This document shows positions 36,422 to 45,255 of a stretch of 64,000 nucleotides of DNA, in pieces. The stretch is from assembly GCA_029246385.1 (NCBI GenBank), contig JAQWNG010000015.1, positions 186,001 through 250,000 of the forward strand, read 5' to 3'. The first letter of the stretch is position 1, and every line of letters begins with the position of its first letter. The notes below the pieces were generated by a model, which was not told where the DNA came from, did no database searches, and was given only the letters and a program-made list of their open reading frames with translations. This DNA is from Halioglobus sp. (GTDB lineage: Bacteria > Pseudomonadota > Gammaproteobacteria > Pseudomonadales > Halieaceae). A program made the translations under genes and the position numbers.

Positions 36422-37444
36422 ATGACCACACAAACCCTAGACGTCCAAAAGCTCAGCGACTATTTGACGCTGCATATCACAGGATTCAAGGCACCCCTCA
36501 GTGCAGAAAAATTTGCAGGGGGTCAATCCAACCCTACCTTCAAACTGACCACTGCAGGCGGCAAGGACTATGTACTGCGGCGCAAGCCACCTGGCGAGTT
36601 ACTGAAATCGGCCCACGCAGTCGATAGAGAATTTCGCGTCATCAGCGCTCTGCGTGACACAGATGTGCCCGTACCGAAAACATTTGTGCTGTGCGAAGAC
36701 GAGACTATCATCGGCTCTATGTTTTATGTCATGGAATATAAGGAAGGTCGCATCTTATGGGATCCCCTACTTCCCGAGGCCGCCAACAACGTTGAGCGCG
36801 GTGACATCTACGATGCGATGAACCAAACCATGGCCGCCCTGCATAATGTCGATATAGAGGCTGTGGGTCTGACCACCTTCGGTCGACCAGGTAACTACTT
36901 TGAGCGTCAGTTGGGCCGCTGGAGTACACAGTATCGCGCCTCTGAAACCCGTCACATCGCGTCGATGGAGTCATTGATGACCTGGCTTGTAGCCAACATG
37001 CCTGAGGATGACGGCACGGTAACGCTGGTGCACGGTGATTACCGCCTTGACAACATGATGTTCCATCCTACAGAACCACGCGTCATTGCACTGTTAGACT
37101 GGGAGTTATCTACTTTGGGCCACCCCCTAGCGGACCTGGCTAATCAATGTATGGCTTGGATGCTACCCCGGCAGGGCCGCATCAAGGGTCTAGGAGGCGT
37201 AAACCGCGCATCACTGGGCATTCCCAGTGATGAAGAGTACATCGCTCGCTATTGTGAGCGCACTGGCCGCGACGGCATTGAGAACTGGAACTTCTATTTG
37301 GTGTTTTCACTGTTTCGTCTCGCTGCCATTATGCAAGGCATTGTCAAGCGTGCACAAATAGGAACGGCTTCCAGCACGGAAGCAGATTCGCAGGGTGAAG
37401 CCGTTACGCAACTGGCTGACCTGGCGATGTTATTGACTGATTAA
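36422..37444 (+). CDS. ACAD10-type phosphotransferase family protein
   Basis: This 340-residue APH-fold protein is of the kind fused to acyl-CoA dehydrogenase in human ACAD10/11. It carries GGQSNPTFKL, DYVLRRKPPGELLKSAHAVDREF, the catalytic VHGDYRLDNMMFH and LLDWELSTLGHPLADLA. In this family the kinase domain phosphorylates 4-hydroxyacyl-CoA, which is then eliminated by an acyl-CoA dehydrogenase. Here a separate acyl-CoA dehydrogenase gene lies three genes downstream in the same direction, with a crotonase and a thiolase between. AAAAAGG precedes the ATG. Confidence 0.87.
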   Translation: MTTQTLDVQKLSDYLTLHITGFKAPLSAEKFAGGQSNPTFKLTTAGGKDYVLRRKPPGELLKSAHAVDREFRVISALRDTDVPVPKTFVLCEDETIIGSMFYVMEYKEGRILWDPLLPEAANNVERGDIYDAMNQTMAALHNVDIEAVGLTTFGRPGNYFERQLGRWSTQYRASETRHIASMESLMTWLVANMPEDDGTVTLVHGDYRLDNMMFHPTEPRVIALLDWELSTLGHPLADLANQCMAWMLPRQGRIKGLGGVNRASLGIPSDEEYIARYCERTGRDGIENWNFYLVFSLFRLAAIMQGIVKRAQIGTASSTEADSQGEAVTQLADLAMLLTD

Positions 37445-37513
37445 CAGGCTGCTCAACACACGGGCGCCACGGCGCCATCGACTTTTTAACGTTCACTAAC
37501 GAGGATTAGAATA

Positions 37514-38278
37514 ATGGCTGAAGAAGTATTAACGGATGTAAATGACGGTATTTTGACCGTCACACTTAACCGCCCAAAAGCTAGAAATGCCGCCAACAAA
37601 GCGCTCGCCGAAGGGGTCGCGGCTGCCATGGACAGACTTGACAGCGATGATAGCCTTCGCGTCGCAATTCTGACCGGTGCTGGCGGCACTTTCTGTTCTG
37701 GTATGGATTTAAAAGCGTTTGTCACCGGCGAAACGCCAAATATTGAGGGCCGTGGATTTGCTGGCCTGACTGAGGCATCACCGCGCAAACCGCTTATCGC
37801 CGCGATTGAGGGCTATGCCCTAGCCGGAGGTCTCGAACTCGCCATCTCCTGTGATCTTATCGTTACTGCCGATGACGCTAAATTTGGCATCCCGGAAGTC
37901 AAACGCGGTCTTGCCGCTGCGGCCGGCGGACTCATCAAACTTCCCCGACAAATACCAAAGCGACTGGCGATGGAACTGGCCTTGACCGGCGACTTTATCA
38001 GTGCCCAGCGCGCCTATGATATTGGCCTTGTCAATGAAGTGGTGCCTGCAGGAACCGCGCTTGACGCTGCGAAAGCGCTTGCTGAAAAGATTGTTGCCAA
38101 TGGGCCACTGGCTGTCGCGATCAGTAAGCAGATTGTATTACAATCGGAAGATTGGTCCGCCGAAGAGATGTGGCAGAAGCAGCAGGAGTTAGCAATGCCG
38201 GTGTTCACAAGCGAGGACGCGATCGAAGGGTCAGTCGCTTTCGCTGAAAAACGCGCCCCTAACTGGAAAGGCAAATAA
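37514..38278 (+). CDS. Enoyl-CoA hydratase family protein
   Basis: This 254-residue crotonase has NRPKARNAANKALAEG, GGTFCSGMDLKAF, GYALAGGLELAIS and FGIPEVKRGLAAAAGG. The first catalytic glutamate (PEV) is kept and the second is replaced by AAAAGG. It would hydrate or isomerise an unsaturated acyl-CoA. The gene is 11 bases before the thiolase, suggesting a transcriptional unit with it and the two genes after it. Confidence 0.86.
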   Translation: MAEEVLTDVNDGILTVTLNRPKARNAANKALAEGVAAAMDRLDSDDSLRVAILTGAGGTFCSGMDLKAFVTGETPNIEGRGFAGLTEASPRKPLIAAIEGYALAGGLELAISCDLIVTADDAKFGIPEVKRGLAAAAGGLIKLPRQIPKRLAMELALTGDFISAQRAYDIGLVNEVVPAGTALDAAKALAEKIVANGPLAVAISKQIVLQSEDWSAEEMWQKQQELAMPVFTSEDAIEGSVAFAEKRAPNWKGK

Positions 38279-38289
38279 GGAGTAACACT

Positions 38290-39525
38290 ATGACAGACGC
38301 ATGGATTATCGATGCCTGCCGCACACCACGTGGTATTGGCAAGAAGGGAAAAGGCGCGCTTGCAGAACAACACCCACAACATCTTGGCGCCACAGTGCTT
38401 AAAGCTATCGCTGAGCGCAATGACCTGAACACCGCCGATGTTGACGATGTGATCTTTGGCACTAGCTCCCAGAGAGGACGCCAAAGTGGCGACCTCGCTC
38501 GCATGTCTGCACTGGAGGCAGGTTATGATATTCGCTCCAGCGGCATGACATTAGACCGCTTCTGCGGCTCGGGCATCACCTCCGTAAACCTCGCGGCCAT
38601 GAGTATCATGTCTGGAACAGAGGACTTGGTGATCGGCGGCGGCGCAGAAATGATGTCAATATATGGCGAAGAAGGAGCAACCCCTACCCCGTTTCTGGAT
38701 AATGGCAACCTGGCCTTAAGAGCCTTGCATCCGCAACCGCATCAGGGCGTCTGCGCCGATGCAATCGCCACGATCGAGGGGATCGATAGGGAAGCGCTGG
38801 ATGCGTTAGCTTACGTCTCGCAGCAACGGGCAGCTAATGCAATTAACAACGGCTACTTCGACAACAGCTTGGTGCCGGTCTACTCTACCGACGGCACATT
38901 GGCGCTGGACAAGGAGCAATTCCCTCGCCCTCAAACGACTCTCGAGGGCCTCGCAGAATTGAAGGCTTCATTTGCGCCGATGGCAGATTATCCGCTCGAT
39001 GAAAGTGGCCTGACCTATCGCAGTATGTTGTTGCAAAAATATCCGGGACTGGAAATCTCTCATATGCACCATGCGGGTAACTCTTCCGGCGTGGTCGATG
39101 GCGCGGGCGCAGTGTTATTGGCCTCTCCCGAGTACGCAAAGGCACACGGCATGAAACCTCGTGCCCGTATTAAAGCGATGTGCAACATGGGTGACTGCCC
39201 TACTTTGATGCTGAACGCTCCGGTGCCCGCGGCTAGAAAAGTACTCGCGAAAGCGGGCTTGTCTATCGAAGACATCGACCTGTTTGAGATCAATGAGGCT
39301 TTTTCTGTGGTGCCTGAAAAATTTATCCGTGACCTGAATCTCAACCGCGACAAGGTCAATGTCAACGGTGGCGCAATGGCATTGGGCCATCCGATAGGCG
39401 CAACCGGCGCACTGTTAATTGGTACCGTGCTGGATGAATTGGAGCGTCGTGATCAGCAGTTTGGCCTTATCACCATGTGCGCAGCCGGCGGTATGGCACC
39501 TGCGATCATCATCGAGCGCATCTAG
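38290..39525 (+). CDS. Acetyl-CoA acetyltransferase (thiolase)
   Basis: This complete, catalytic-looking thiolase has 411 residues. The nucleophile is Cys92 (LDRFCGSGITS), the histidine motif is GGAMALGHPIGATG, and the second cysteine is in ITMCAAGGMAP. It cleaves 3-oxoacyl-CoA to acetyl-CoA and a shortened acyl-CoA or works in reverse. It is the only thiolase homologue in the window with all three catalytic residues; the others lack the cysteine or are broken. AAGGAG lies before its ATG, and a perfect hairpin follows its stop. Confidence 0.9.
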   Translation: MTDAWIIDACRTPRGIGKKGKGALAEQHPQHLGATVLKAIAERNDLNTADVDDVIFGTSSQRGRQSGDLARMSALEAGYDIRSSGMTLDRFCGSGITSVNLAAMSIMSGTEDLVIGGGAEMMSIYGEEGATPTPFLDNGNLALRALHPQPHQGVCADAIATIEGIDREALDALAYVSQQRAANAINNGYFDNSLVPVYSTDGTLALDKEQFPRPQTTLEGLAELKASFAPMADYPLDESGLTYRSMLLQKYPGLEISHMHHAGNSSGVVDGAGAVLLASPEYAKAHGMKPRARIKAMCNMGDCPTLMLNAPVPAARKVLAKAGLSIEDIDLFEINEAFSVVPEKFIRDLNLNRDKVNVNGGAMALGHPIGATGALLIGTVLDELERRDQQFGLITMCAAGGMAPAIIIERI

Positions 39526-39535
39526 CGCATCCAAA

Positions 39536-39563
39536 CACGTGGCGATAATTCTATCGCCACGTG
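39536..39563. other. Perfect 12-base-pair hairpin between thiolase and dehydrogenase genes
   Basis: CACGTGGCGATA (39536-39547) is followed by ATTC and by its exact reverse complement TATCGCCACGTG (39552-39563). There is no T run after it, so it is not a standard intrinsic terminator. It lies in the 62-base intercistronic gap and may be an mRNA processing or stability element or a protein-binding site. Confidence 0.75.
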
Positions 39564-39587
39564 ACACCACCAACTGCGGAGCACCGC

Positions 39588-40814
39588 ATGTTCGATTTCA
39601 GTGAAAAATCTCGCAGGTATCAATATCAATTGGACGCGTTTATGGCGCAGAACATCTACCCTCGAGAAGAAGAATACACCGCCCAATTGCACGCAGCAGA
39701 CAGTCGTTATGGGTACTTACCCATCATGCATGAACTTAAGGCTAAGGCACAGGAGCAAGGTCTGTGGAATTTGTTCATTCCACCTTCTCTCGCCGAGTTC
39801 AGCGATCACGGTGGACTGAGCAATTTCGACTATGCGCCACTGGCCGAAACCATGGGCCGCGTATTGTGGTCTCCCGAAGTATTCAATTGCAATGCGCCGG
39901 ACACAGGCAACATGGAAGTCTTTATGAAATACGGGACATCCGCGCAACAGGAACAGTGGCTAACCCCGCTATTAGCCGGCGAGATTCGATCATCTTATGC
40001 CATGACAGAACCACAGGTCGCGTCGTCAGATGCCACTAATGTGGAGCTTAGTATCGTGGCTGACGGCGATCAGTGGGTATTAAACGGCCGCAAATGGTTT
40101 ATTACCGGGGCCCTGTATGAGCGCACACGGATATTTATCGTCATGGGGAAATCAGACCCCCACAACACCAATCGTCACAAACAGCAGACCCAAGTGTTGG
40201 TGCCCAAGGGCACACCTGGATTACAACTGATACGCCCACTAACCACCCTTGGTTATGACGACGCACCTATCGGACATGCCGAGATAGTCTTTGATAATGT
40301 CCGGGTACCGCTGGACAACGTATTATTAGGCCCAGGCCGAGGTTTTGAGATCGCCCAAGGTCGACTCGGTCCGGGCCGCATTCACCACTGCATGCGACTG
40401 ATTGGCGCCGCACAACGTTCACTTGAACTGGCTTGCAAACGCGTTACATCGCGTACCACTTTTGGACGCACTCTCAGCCAGCATCAGTCCGTCCGTGAAG
40501 ATATCGCCCGTTGTTTTTCAGAAATCGAAATGGCGCGCCTGCTGGTACTGAAAACCTGCAAGAAAATGGATGACAAGGGTGCCACAGGCGCACTGGATAT
40601 GATCGCGGCCAGTAAAACTACGGTGCCACTGATGGTGCAAAATATAATCGACAGGTGCATGCAAATGCACGGCGCTGCGGGCTTAACGGCAGATTACTGC
40701 ATGGCGGATGCATTTAACTATGCCCGCTGGTGTCGCCAGGCAGACGGTCCTGACCAGGTGCACCAAATGGCCTTAGGCAAGATGGTAATTACGCACTATT
40801 CTCAAAATGAATAA
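39588..40814 (+). CDS. Acyl-CoA dehydrogenase (ACAD10/11-like)
   Basis: This 408-residue flavoprotein starts at the ATG at 39588, seven bases after GGAG. It has AMTEPQVASSDATNVELSI, WVLNGRKWFITG, the long-chain style LGPGRGFEIAQGRLGPGRIHHCMR, and MQMHGAAGLTADYCMA. The motifs resemble the dehydrogenase half of ACAD10/11. The kinase-like half is encoded at 36422. It oxidises an acyl-CoA or eliminates a phosphate from a phosphorylated 4-hydroxyacyl-CoA. Confidence 0.9.
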   Translation: MFDFSEKSRRYQYQLDAFMAQNIYPREEEYTAQLHAADSRYGYLPIMHELKAKAQEQGLWNLFIPPSLAEFSDHGGLSNFDYAPLAETMGRVLWSPEVFNCNAPDTGNMEVFMKYGTSAQQEQWLTPLLAGEIRSSYAMTEPQVASSDATNVELSIVADGDQWVLNGRKWFITGALYERTRIFIVMGKSDPHNTNRHKQQTQVLVPKGTPGLQLIRPLTTLGYDDAPIGHAEIVFDNVRVPLDNVLLGPGRGFEIAQGRLGPGRIHHCMRLIGAAQRSLELACKRVTSRTTFGRTLSQHQSVREDIARCFSEIEMARLLVLKTCKKMDDKGATGALDMIAASKTTVPLMVQNIIDRCMQMHGAAGLTADYCMADAFNYARWCRQADGPDQVHQMALGKMVITHYSQNE

Positions 40815-40926
40815 GCAACAGCATTCACAAGCACTGTACTGCAACGCGAAGCCTAGCCCTCCACGAGGCATCATGCGCATCAGCAAATCGCTCCGATTAA
40901 ATTTGAGAGTCAACTAGGTTACTCGC

Positions 40927-41727
40927 GTGGATTTAAAAGTGCTTGCCCTGCCTCTTTTCGCTCTGCTAATTCTAACTGAGGCAATCGTCACCGGCTTGCG
41001 CGGCAGCAATGCCTACGCGTGGCAGGACTTCGGCGGCTCCATGTCCCAGCTAGGTATGAATATCGTCGTTAAGCTCGGTTTCGACATCTTGGTAGTCGCA
41101 CTGTATTTCTTCCTTTACCAGTACCGGCTATTCGACATCCCCAACGGTCCACTGCAATGGTTTTTCACGCTGTTGGTGCTTGATTTCCTGTTTTATTGGT
41201 ACCACCGCGCCTCGCATCGTGTCCGCTTTCTGTGGTGCGCTCATGTGGTACATCATTCCAGTGAACATATGAACTTTGGTACAGCGTTGCGTCAGTCCCC
41301 CACCGGACCACTAACGATAGTCCTTTTCTACTGGCCTCTACCCCTCCTAGGTTTTCATCCGCTAGTGATTGCCAGTGCTGGCGCGATTGCCACCATCTAC
41401 GGCTTCTGGACGCACACCGAAACAGTAAAAAAACTGTGGTGGCCTCTAGAATGGCTATTTGTCACGCCCTCTCACCACCGAGCGCACCACGGATCCAACC
41501 CTGAGTACATCGACAAAAACTACGCCAACCTACTGATTATTTGGGATCGTTTATTTGGAACATTCGAACCCGAGGTGGCGCCGGTACGCTATGGGCTTAC
41601 CAATAACATCCACACCTACAATCCGTTCAAAATAGCCTTTACCGAATGGCACAAATTGCTCCAGGATACGGTGCGTGCTAAATCTGTCACGTCGGCAAGA
41701 CGGCTGTGGACAGCACCCCCAGACTAA
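40927..41727 (+). CDS. Sterol desaturase/fatty acid hydroxylase family di-iron membrane enzyme
   Basis: This 266-residue integral membrane protein has hydrophobic helices (about 5-25, 45-66, 78-92, 130-160) and the three histidine boxes of the family: HRASH (93-97), HVVHHSSEH (106-114) and HHRAHHGS (183-190). These bind two irons that activate O2 to hydroxylate or desaturate a lipid. The start is a GTG. It follows the acyl-CoA dehydrogenase gene by about 110 bases and faces the patatin gene tail to tail. Confidence 0.88.
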   Translation: MDLKVLALPLFALLILTEAIVTGLRGSNAYAWQDFGGSMSQLGMNIVVKLGFDILVVALYFFLYQYRLFDIPNGPLQWFFTLLVLDFLFYWYHRASHRVRFLWCAHVVHHSSEHMNFGTALRQSPTGPLTIVLFYWPLPLLGFHPLVIASAGAIATIYGFWTHTETVKKLWWPLEWLFVTPSHHRAHHGSNPEYIDKNYANLLIIWDRLFGTFEPEVAPVRYGLTNNIHTYNPFKIAFTEWHKLLQDTVRAKSVTSARRLWTAPPD

Positions 41728-41751
41728 GCCTTGAATGCAGCAGCGTGAGTG

Positions 41752-43422
41752 CTATGCCGTCCGTCGAGCGCGGCTGCCCTCCTGTGCTGCGGTTTTATCA
41801 GAAGTTGCCAACTTTGATGTCGGCGCACCCCTTTTTCGCGCGGTAGACTTTTGCTTCGTTACCATCTTTTTCACCGGGTCAGGCTGCAGTCGCTGCTTAG
41901 GCGAGGCATTCCGGTCGGCCTTTGTAGGTGATGGACGGCGCCGCGAGGTGCGCGGACGATGGTATTCAGACGCGTTAGGCCGCAGGTCACCCTGCTCAAA
42001 GCGCGTCAAAATCTCCTCCATAGTGCGGCTGATTCTAGTACAGACGCGAACTGCCTCTACGGCGGAAAACGTGGAGTTTTCGCCACCTTCCATTAAGTCT
42101 ACAAGATCTTCCTCAGATAGATGGGATAACAACTTGGCGGGGTTGTACCAGCTAAAATTGGGGGTGATATTGATATCGCCACTATACTGCTGGTCTATTA
42201 AACCGTGCATACTGCTAACGAACATATTGACCCGTGGCCAAGTGTCGCCGCGCTTCTGTGCAATCCCCCGATAAAGATTAAGAATTTCGCGACCAACACC
42301 AATACCCATGGTGCCTAAGGCTGCACCCAATGGACTGCGCTCTCCGTTCTTGTTCAAAAAAGGTATGGCTATCGGATTTACCATGCTCACAATAAAGTGA
42401 TTGGCGCTGTAGAGCCGCTGTAAGCGTTTTGCGGGCAGGTCGTCGGCAATGGAGCCATCCACCCATTTTTGGTTGGGCAAATAGGGCTGCGCCTCTCCAT
42501 GCTGATTCTTCGCCATCAACATCACTGGAGGGAACACTCCCGGTACTGCACAGGAGGCCATTACCGCGGCGCGCACATAGACATTGGGTGACGTGATAGC
42601 ATTCAACAAGCGCGACTGCTGGTGCAGTTCTGCCGGCGCGATTGAGATACTGATCTGCCGTCCGCTCTGCTCATAGGCCTCATGGAAGGTTAAATCAGGG
42701 ACCATGCGCGCGACCATCTTCTCAAGGTCACCCACATCTATACGCGGGTTAGCGCCAAAGAACATTTTAGAAAATGCGCTTGCCTCCTGTTCCGCTTCAG
42801 AGACTACATTGGCAGGGTCGTAAAAATACTCAAGTTCTTCATCGGTGTGCGTGCCGATGACTGCCGCCACCAGTGCACCGGCGCTAGAACCGGAAATAAC
42901 ACGTGGCAGCAATCCTTCATTTAACAGCGTCTTGACCACGCCCATATGGTAAAAGCCCAGCACGCCGCCACCGCTTAGCATAAGCGCAGAGCGGCCAAAA
43001 CAGATATTGGCACGATAAAAAAAGTCGAGCTTTTGCTGGGTCGTAATCTCGTCGCACTTCAGCTCCGCAAGGAAGCGCAGCGAGTCATCGACCTCATCAA
43101 CATACTGCTCTATCAAGGTTTTAGTGCCAAATTTTGCACGACTATAGAGACTATGGCGCCCCATACCGCCTAAGTTTCCATGAATACCCTCGTTGAGCGT
43201 AAACAAAAGGCCTTGGTAATCCTGCCGCGCGCGCAAATAACGCAATTTATCCAGGCGCAGCCGAATCTGGGCGTAGTCGTATTGACTGGTCTTATCTATT
43301 CTGCGCCAGCGTTTCTGACCAGATATTTCATCGTGCTGCTGAGCAGCCTCGCTCCACTGTTGATAAGTGACAGCCTGATCCATCTGCTTCTGAAGATTTT
43401 TTAACTTGCGTGCATTCAACAA
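41752..43422 (-). CDS. Patatin-like phospholipase with DUF3336 and basic C-terminal tail
   Basis: This 556-residue protein has an N-terminal DUF3336 domain (about 1-140), the patatin oxyanion motif SGGGVLG (150-156), the nucleophile GSSAG with Ser180, and the partner aspartate in WVDGSIADDLPA. It would be a triacylglycerol or phospholipid hydrolase. The last 75 residues are rich in Arg, Lys, Ser, Thr and Pro and lack obvious folding, an unusual tail that might bind membrane, polyester granules or nucleic acid. The start at 43422 begins with a lysine-rich helix typical of the family. Confidence 0.9.
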   Translation of the reverse strand: MLNARKLKNLQKQMDQAVTYQQWSEAAQQHDEISGQKRWRRIDKTSQYDYAQIRLRLDKLRYLRARQDYQGLLFTLNEGIHGNLGGMGRHSLYSRAKFGTKTLIEQYVDEVDDSLRFLAELKCDEITTQQKLDFFYRANICFGRSALMLSGGGVLGFYHMGVVKTLLNEGLLPRVISGSSAGALVAAVIGTHTDEELEYFYDPANVVSEAEQEASAFSKMFFGANPRIDVGDLEKMVARMVPDLTFHEAYEQSGRQISISIAPAELHQQSRLLNAITSPNVYVRAAVMASCAVPGVFPPVMLMAKNQHGEAQPYLPNQKWVDGSIADDLPAKRLQRLYSANHFIVSMVNPIAIPFLNKNGERSPLGAALGTMGIGVGREILNLYRGIAQKRGDTWPRVNMFVSSMHGLIDQQYSGDINITPNFSWYNPAKLLSHLSEEDLVDLMEGGENSTFSAVEAVRVCTRISRTMEEILTRFEQGDLRPNASEYHRPRTSRRRPSPTKADRNASPKQRLQPDPVKKMVTKQKSTARKRGAPTSKLATSDKTAAQEGSRARRTA

Positions 43423-43940
43423 TGAGATACCTATAAAATTTAGCGCAGCTATTTACGCGTTCAGACGGTAGCATAAGGGAAATAGGTACTAAGGCATAGC
43501 ACCCAATAAGCGATGATCTAAGGTGTTCACGCTCGTCGTGCCAGACTGGTTAAATTTCCACCGATTCACCACTTAGAGCAAAAGCTTTTGGCACAATTTG
43601 GCCGGTGCTGGGGGCCGCGGCACAATAAAACAGCTTCCGAAGTTCAGTCAGCGTCTCGCTCAGCGTGCCACTATCAATTTTTGGTGCAGCCACGCCGATC
43701 GCCTTAGGTTTCGCCACACTGAATATCTACACCCAGATTTGCCTACTGACATTAATAGGCCCGATCAGCAGACATCTCACTTTATCGTAGCGTTTTTCAA
43801 CAAACCCACCTTGCAGTGTATGAACCGCCGCAACACAATACTTCTGAAGGCAGCGGTTACTCACAGCAACAGACATATTTAGGCATCAGCCCCACACTAG
43901 GGTATATTTGAGCAATACCGCTTATGATAAGGCCTTAGCT
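43423..43940. other. Non-coding stretch between patatin and alcohol dehydrogenase genes
   Basis: About 520 bases between two divergent genes. A 94-codon open frame at 43598-43882 has no family resemblance or ribosome-binding site, and I see no RNA structure, repeat or terminator. Promoters of both neighbours must lie here. Confidence 0.5.
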
Positions 43941-45143
43941 ATGACCGCAATTCACAAAAAACTCTATTTTCGGCTTCGCCAATCCTTGGCCAGCACACTC
44001 TTCCTCAAACCGCAGCCAAAACCACTAGTATTCACCGGAGAGGATTCCACTGTGCAATTGAGCAAAGCGATTGGGCGCTTTGGCTTAGGTAAAATTTTAG
44101 TGGTAACTGATAAACCTCTATACGATTTAGGGATTATCAATACCACATTGGAAGCGTTACATCAGGCTGGCGTAAAAACAGCCATTTTCGATGGCGTACT
44201 GCCAGACCCCACAGCGCAGATAGTCGATGATGGTATCGACCGCTATCACCAAGAGAGCTGTGACTCCGTATTGGCATTTGGCGGAGGTTCTTCTATTGAT
44301 GCCGCTAAAGTGATTGCATTGGGAGCCGCCAATCATTGCGATGCAGCAGGCTGCTTGGGGATCAACCAGTGCAAACTTCCAGCCGCGCCCTTTTTTGCTG
44401 TGCCTACGACCGCCGGCACAGGCTCTGAAGCCACATTTATCGCCGTGATTTCTAATAACGAAACGCATGCAAAAGACGCCGTAGTAGATTCCTGCCTCAT
44501 CCCGAAGGCGGCAGCGTTGGACCCGGAAATAATGCGTGGACTGCCAACACATATTACGGCCGCAACCGGCATGGATGCCCTCACTCATGCAATAGAATCT
44601 TATATCGGACGATGGGAGACAGACGATACAAACTATTATGGGCTCGCAGCCTGTCGCCTCGTATTCGACAATCTCGCAGAAGCCTGCCGTAATGGCGACA
44701 ATTTGCAAGCTCGCGAGTCAATGGCGCTGGCCTCACACTACGGCGGACTGGCCATTACCAACGCACTGGTTGGATATGTGCATGCGATTTCTCACAATCT
44801 GGGCGCCAAGTATGGCGTGCCACACGGGCTGGGCAATGCGTTGCTCCTGCCGCATATATTAGAACTTCTTAAAGACGACGCGGCGGAGAAGCTTGCCGAT
44901 ATTGCCGTCTACTGCGGCATCGGCGAACGCTCTGAATCACCCATCGCGCTAGCTCGCAAATTAATTGACCGAGTTTGGGCTCTTAATGATGAGATCGGGA
45001 TTCCAAGAACGACTGATGTCATTCGCAAAGAAGACATTGAAGAGCTAGTTACAGCAGCCCTGACCGAAGGCGGGAATTATCCTTCGCCGCGATTCATTAC
45101 AAAAAATGAGTGCCGCGCGGCGTTAATGGCAATCAGCGCCTGA
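43941..45143 (+). CDS. Iron-containing alcohol dehydrogenase
   Basis: This group III alcohol dehydrogenase has about 400 residues. The nucleotide motif GGGSSIDAAK, PTTAGTGSEAT, and the metal region with histidines HAISHNLGAKYGVPHGLGNA are present. It oxidises an alcohol or reduces an aldehyde with NAD(P). The ATG at 43941 follows AAGG by about eight bases; a TTG at 43908 after AGGG is the alternative. It stands alone, convergent with the AMP-ligase. Confidence 0.88.
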   Translation: MTAIHKKLYFRLRQSLASTLFLKPQPKPLVFTGEDSTVQLSKAIGRFGLGKILVVTDKPLYDLGIINTTLEALHQAGVKTAIFDGVLPDPTAQIVDDGIDRYHQESCDSVLAFGGGSSIDAAKVIALGAANHCDAAGCLGINQCKLPAAPFFAVPTTAGTGSEATFIAVISNNETHAKDAVVDSCLIPKAAALDPEIMRGLPTHITAATGMDALTHAIESYIGRWETDDTNYYGLAACRLVFDNLAEACRNGDNLQARESMALASHYGGLAITNALVGYVHAISHNLGAKYGVPHGLGNALLLPHILELLKDDAAEKLADIAVYCGIGERSESPIALARKLIDRVWALNDEIGIPRTTDVIRKEDIEELVTAALTEGGNYPSPRFITKNECRAALMAISA

Positions 45144-45255
45144 GGTGGATGCACTATTGTCCACAGAGGTCGTCTCTACAGCGCTCTCTAATGTCTTCGA
45201 TATTAGGGTGTGTCCTTTAAATCGGACGCGTTTTTACCGAATTAGTCCTCTAGGC

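Noticed and set aside
36241-36429. 62-codon minus-strand frame rich in cysteine between sprT and the kinase-like gene
   Set aside because: No ribosome-binding site, no family, and it overlaps the promoter region of the plus-strand gene. Its composition is that of non-coding DNA.
43598-43882. 94-codon plus-strand frame in the gap before the alcohol dehydrogenase
   Set aside because: Lacks Shine-Dalgarno sequence, recognisable motif or coherent hydrophobic pattern; probably chance.
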